Source: Deltaproteobacteria bacterium
GTDB lineage: Bacteria; Desulfobacterota; GWC2-55-46; UBA9637
Assembly: GCA_016234985.1 (NCBI GenBank)
Contig: JACRNK010000051.1
Span: 1 to 7,635 of the forward strand
Direction: 5' to 3'
Length of the DNA stretch: 7,635 nucleotides
Shown here: one piece after another, positions 5,432-7,635 of the stretch
Layout of the letters: each line of letters starts with the position of its first letter
How positions within the stretch are numbered: the first letter of the stretch is position 1
The notes under the pieces: generated by a model
Database searches by the model: none
The model's input: the letters and a program-made list of their open reading frames with translations, nothing else
What the model was told of the DNA's origin: nothing
Translations under genes and position numbers: made by a program

Positions 5432-6394
5432 ATGCCGATTCTTACACTAAATAGCATCACAAAGCATTTTCCTGCCCGTGGCGGTATGTTTAAAAAAAGC
5501 GATGGCGTTGTTCATGCCGTTGACGGCGTGAGTTTTTCCGTAAACAAAGGGGAGATATTCGGGCTTGTGGGAGAGAGCGGATGCGGAAAATCTACCTTGG
5601 GCCGTGTTGTTGCAAGGCTTATTGAGCCGACATCAGGAGAAATAATCTTTGACGGCAAAGATATAACCCGCTTAAAATCAAAAGAGCTTAAATCTGTAAG
5701 AAGGGAATTGCAGATTATTTTTCAAGACCCTTATGCGTCGCTAAATCCGAGGATGCCGGTGGGTGAGATTATCGGAGAGGCATTAAGCATACACAATATA
5801 GCAAACGGCGCAGAAAAAGCTGAAAGGGTAAAAAAACTCGTTGATATTGTCGGCCTTCCAAAAGATTCTCTCTACCGCTATCCCCACGAATTCAGCGGCG
5901 GGCAAAGACAGAGAATCGGCATTGCGCGGGCTGTTGCCATGAATCCGAAATTCATCATTGCCGATGAACCCATATCCGCTCTGGATGTTTCAATCCAGGC
6001 GCAGATAATAAACCTGTTCAGGGATTTGCAAAAGGAGTTTGACCTGACCTATCTCTTTATTGCACACGATTTGAGAGTTGTGGAATATATCAGCGACCGG
6101 GTTGCGGTCATGTATCTTGGAAAGATTATGGAGATAGCAACATCCAAAGATATTTACAGCCATCCTGTGCATCCATATACAGAGGCCCTGCTGTCAGCGG
6201 TTCCTATGCCTGACCCGCAAAAAAAGAAAAAGCGGATTATTCTCAAGGGCGAAATACCGAGCCCTATCAATCCGCCTTTAGGGTGCGTATTTCACACACG
6301 GTGCATTTACGCGCAGGAAAAATGCAAAAAGGAAGTTCCCCTATTAGAACAAAAAACAGACTCAAGGCTCGCGGCCTGTCATTTTCCGCTTTAG
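5432..6394 (+). CDS. oppF: Oligopeptide/dipeptide ABC importer ATPase, OppF/DppF type
   Basis: This second ATPase of the importer is 320 residues long and complete. Motifs in order are Walker A GESGCGKS (47-54), Q-loop Gln98 in [11 protein letters not shown], signature FSGGQRQR (154-161), Walker B FIIADE (174-179), D-loop SALD (182-185) and switch His212. The early block [12 protein letters not shown] and the [11 protein letters not shown] motif are typical of OppF rather than OppD. Cysteines 285, 291, 298 and 316 repeat the C-terminal four-Cys pattern of its partner. OppD and OppF form a heterodimer under the OppBC permease. In most genomes oppD and oppF are adjacent or overlapping; here about 1.4 kb intervenes. 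No convincing Shine-Dalgarno sequence lies within 15 nt of the ATG: the nearest purine run is in repeat unit B, 19-20 nt away. Translation or transcription may therefore have been altered by the insertion. Confidence 0.93.
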   Translation: MPILTLNSITKHFPARGGMFKKSDGVVHAVDGVSFSVNKGEIFGLVGESGCGKSTLGRVVARLIEPTSGEIIFDGKDITRLKSKELKSVRRELQIIFQDPYASLNPRMPVGEIIGEALSIHNIANGAEKAERVKKLVDIVGLPKDSLYRYPHEFSGGQRQRIGIARAVAMNPKFIIADEPISALDVSIQAQIINLFRDLQKEFDLTYLFIAHDLRVVEYISDRVAVMYLGKIMEIATSKDIYSHPVHPYTEALLSAVPMPDPQKKKKRIILKGEIPSPINPPLGCVFHTRCIYAQEKCKKEVPLLEQKTDSRLAACHFPL

Positions 6395-6399
6395 ATTTA

Positions 6400-6936
6400 T
6401 TACTTCCCTGCCACCCTTACTGTGCTGGCCTGCGGCCCTTTTTCTCCCTGCTCTTCCGCAAAATGCACTTCTGTGCCAACCTTCAGGCGCTTAAAGTCGC
6501 TGTTCAATACGCTATTTTCATGAAAATATATTTCCCGCCCGTCTGATGTGGTCAGGAAGCCATAGCCTTTATCCGAAAACATGGCGCTTATCCTGGCGTA
6601 TGGGATTTCCTCGCGCTGCTTCACATCGCCCCGCTGTTTTCTGGAATAGTCCTCTAATTGGCGGCGCGCCGCATCAAAGGCGTCTCTTATTGCAACATAT
6701 ATATCTTCATTGGGCTCGCGCTTTATTACTATTTCTCCGCCAGGCACTGTCATATAGATATGAATATCGTATAATATGCCTTTATGTTTGTGGCGATGCG
6801 GAACCTCTACAACAACCCGGCAGCGCATAATATCGCTATAAAAACTGTCTAATTTTTCCACCTTTTCCCGAATCTGCTCTCTTATAAGCTCAGTAATCTC
6901 AAAATTGCGGGCAGTGATTTGCAAATCTATTTTCAT
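6400..6936 (-). CDS. Ribosome hibernation factor (HPF/RaiA domain) fused to a cold-shock domain
   Basis: The 178-residue protein has two domains. Residues 1-100 (MKIDLQITARNFEITELIRE..., then HRHKHKGILYDIHIYMTVPG and DIYVAIRDAFDAARRQLEDY) are the sigma-54 modulation/HPF/RaiA fold, which binds the decoding centre of the 30S subunit and silences ribosomes. Residues 114-178 are a cold-shock domain with an RNP1-like KGYGFL (123-128) and RNP2-like IYFHENSV (136-143), an RNA/ssDNA-binding beta barrel. It lacks the long-HPF dimerisation domain, so it more likely acts as a monomeric RaiA-like factor with an added RNA-binding tail. The ATG at 6936 has a strong GGAGGT (6942-6947) 5 nt upstream. Its 3' end converges on oppF with 5 bp between stops. 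It lies 28 nt after tRNA-Lys on the same strand. HPF-CSD fusions are known in other proteobacterial-type genomes. Confidence 0.9.
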   Translation of the reverse strand: MKIDLQITARNFEITELIREQIREKVEKLDSFYSDIMRCRVVVEVPHRHKHKGILYDIHIYMTVPGGEIVIKREPNEDIYVAIRDAFDAARRQLEDYSRKQRGDVKQREEIPYARISAMFSDKGYGFLTTSDGREIYFHENSVLNSDFKRLKVGTEVHFAEEQGEKGPQASTVRVAGK

Positions 6937-6964
6937 ATATTACCTCCGGTAAGAATATCTAAAA

Positions 6965-7040
<76 letters not shown>

Positions 7041-7056
7041 GGTGAAAATAATTACG

Positions 7057-7109
7057 AATTATGAATGATGAATTACGAATTTTTAATTCTTAATTTTTAA
7101 TTCATAATT
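7057..7109. repeat. AT-rich two-block hairpin between ahcY and tRNA-Lys
   Basis: The outer arms AATTATGAAT (7057-7066) and ATTCATAATT (7100-7109) pair perfectly. The inner arms AATTACGAAT (7071-7080) and ATTCTTAATT (7086-7095) pair at 9 of 10. The two blocks are separated by 4-nt gaps on both sides, with a 5-nt apical loop. It fills nearly the whole spacer between the ahcY stop and the tRNA 5' end. It resembles AATTACGAATTATGAAT-type dispersed repeats. It could also act as an ahcY 3' hairpin or terminator on the minus strand. Confidence 0.65.
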
Positions 7110-7115
7110 GTCTTT

Positions 7116-7634
7116 TTACGTTCCCATCTCCCATGAAGCGAGATATTTTTTCTGCTCCGCTGTCAGGGTGTCTATCTTTACGCCCATTGAGATAAGCTTT
7201 AATCTTGCAATCTCTTTGTCAATATCCGCCGGAACTTTGTAAACCTTCTTTTCCAGCTTTTTATAGTTCTTGATTACATACTCTGCTGAAAGCGCCTGGT
7301 TTGCAAAACTCATATCCATAACGCTTGCAGGGTGGCCTTCGGCTGATGCAAGATTTACAAGCCTTCCGTCCGCCAGCAGGCATATGCGCCTGCCGTCTTT
7401 CATCAGATATTCTTCAACAAAATCCCTGACAATCCTTTTGCCGATGCTCAGAGACTTGAGTCCTTCTATATCAAGTTCAACATTGAAGTGGCCTGAGTTG
7501 GATAATATGGCGCCGTCCTTCATTACCTTGAAGTGTTCCTTGCTAATAACGTTTAGATTGCCTGTGACTGTGCAGAATACATCGCCAATCTTGGCCGCCT
7601 CTGCGATGGGCATAACCCTGAAGCCGTCCATAAC
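7116..7634 (-). CDS. ahcY: S-adenosylhomocysteine hydrolase, C-terminal part (5' truncated by window edge)
   Basis: The frame is open to the right edge (a valine codon precedes the Met at 7631), so the gene starts outside the window and 172 codons are visible. The enzyme splits S-adenosylhomocysteine to adenosine and homocysteine in the activated methyl cycle, using tightly bound NAD. The visible part covers the end of the NAD-binding domain ([31 protein letters not shown]) and the C-terminal substrate/dimer region with the family hallmark [29 protein letters not shown]. The extreme C-terminus [16 protein letters not shown] is close to the usual Lys-Tyr tail, with Gly-Thr at the very end. The family is about 420-470 residues, so roughly 60% lies outside. 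It is followed on the same strand by the AT-rich hairpin and tRNA-Lys. Confidence 0.96.
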   Translation of the reverse strand, partial: VMDGFRVMPIAEAAKIGDVFCTVTGNLNVISKEHFKVMKDGAILSNSGHFNVELDIEGLKSLSIGKRIVRDFVEEYLMKDGRRICLLADGRLVNLASAEGHPASVMDMSFANQALSAEYVIKNYKKLEKKVYKVPADIDKEIARLKLISMGVKIDTLTAEQKKYLASWEMGT

Positions 7635-7635
7635 A

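Noticed and set aside
6283..6830. Plus-strand ORFs at 6283-6546 and 6546-6830
   Set aside because: Both lie antisense to the HPF-CSD gene or out of frame with oppF, with no recognisable family; the minus-strand gene is unambiguous.

Overview
The window looks like bacterial chromosome of moderate GC, with tightly packed genes and many short palindromic dispersed repeats. The gene styles fit an uncultured Gram-negative lineage such as Nitrospirota or Desulfobacterota. That assignment is an impression from repeat types and protein style, not something proved here.

Left part (1-3063): the C-terminal third of a large type ISP-like restriction-modification enzyme that begins outside the window. 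An in-frame palindromic repeat interrupts its coding sequence. A second perfect palindrome follows the stop codon, and then comes a 448-residue SEC-C zinc-motif protein of unknown function.

Middle part (3064-6394): two ATPase genes of an oligopeptide/dipeptide ABC importer (oppD/dppD and oppF/dppF types), co-oriented but separated by about 1.4 kb of inserted material. The permease and binding-protein genes are not in the window. The insert holds two independent-looking mobile units. The first, 4111-4616, has the anatomy of an integron gene cassette: a promoterless ORF for a small four-helix membrane protein, a folded attC-like site at its 3' end, and an R''/R' pair that is complementary at 8 of 8 bases when the cassette ends are joined. 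No integrase is visible. The second, 4656-5411, is a small DUF559 (Vsr-like) endonuclease gene bracketed by two directly repeated, diverged GC-rich units. These units supply the gene's apparent ribosome-binding site and its last 13 codons.

Right part (6395-7635, minus strand): the 3' portion of the S-adenosylhomocysteine hydrolase gene (ahcY), an AT-rich two-block hairpin, tRNA-Lys(CTT), and a gene fusing a ribosome-hibernation (HPF/RaiA) domain to a cold-shock domain. The hibernation gene starts only 28 nt after the tRNA and probably shares its transcript. It converges on oppF with a 5-bp gap.

The most noteworthy content is the lone integron-like cassette in a transporter operon, the nuclease gene wrapped in repeats beside it, and the palindromic element translated as part of the restriction enzyme.
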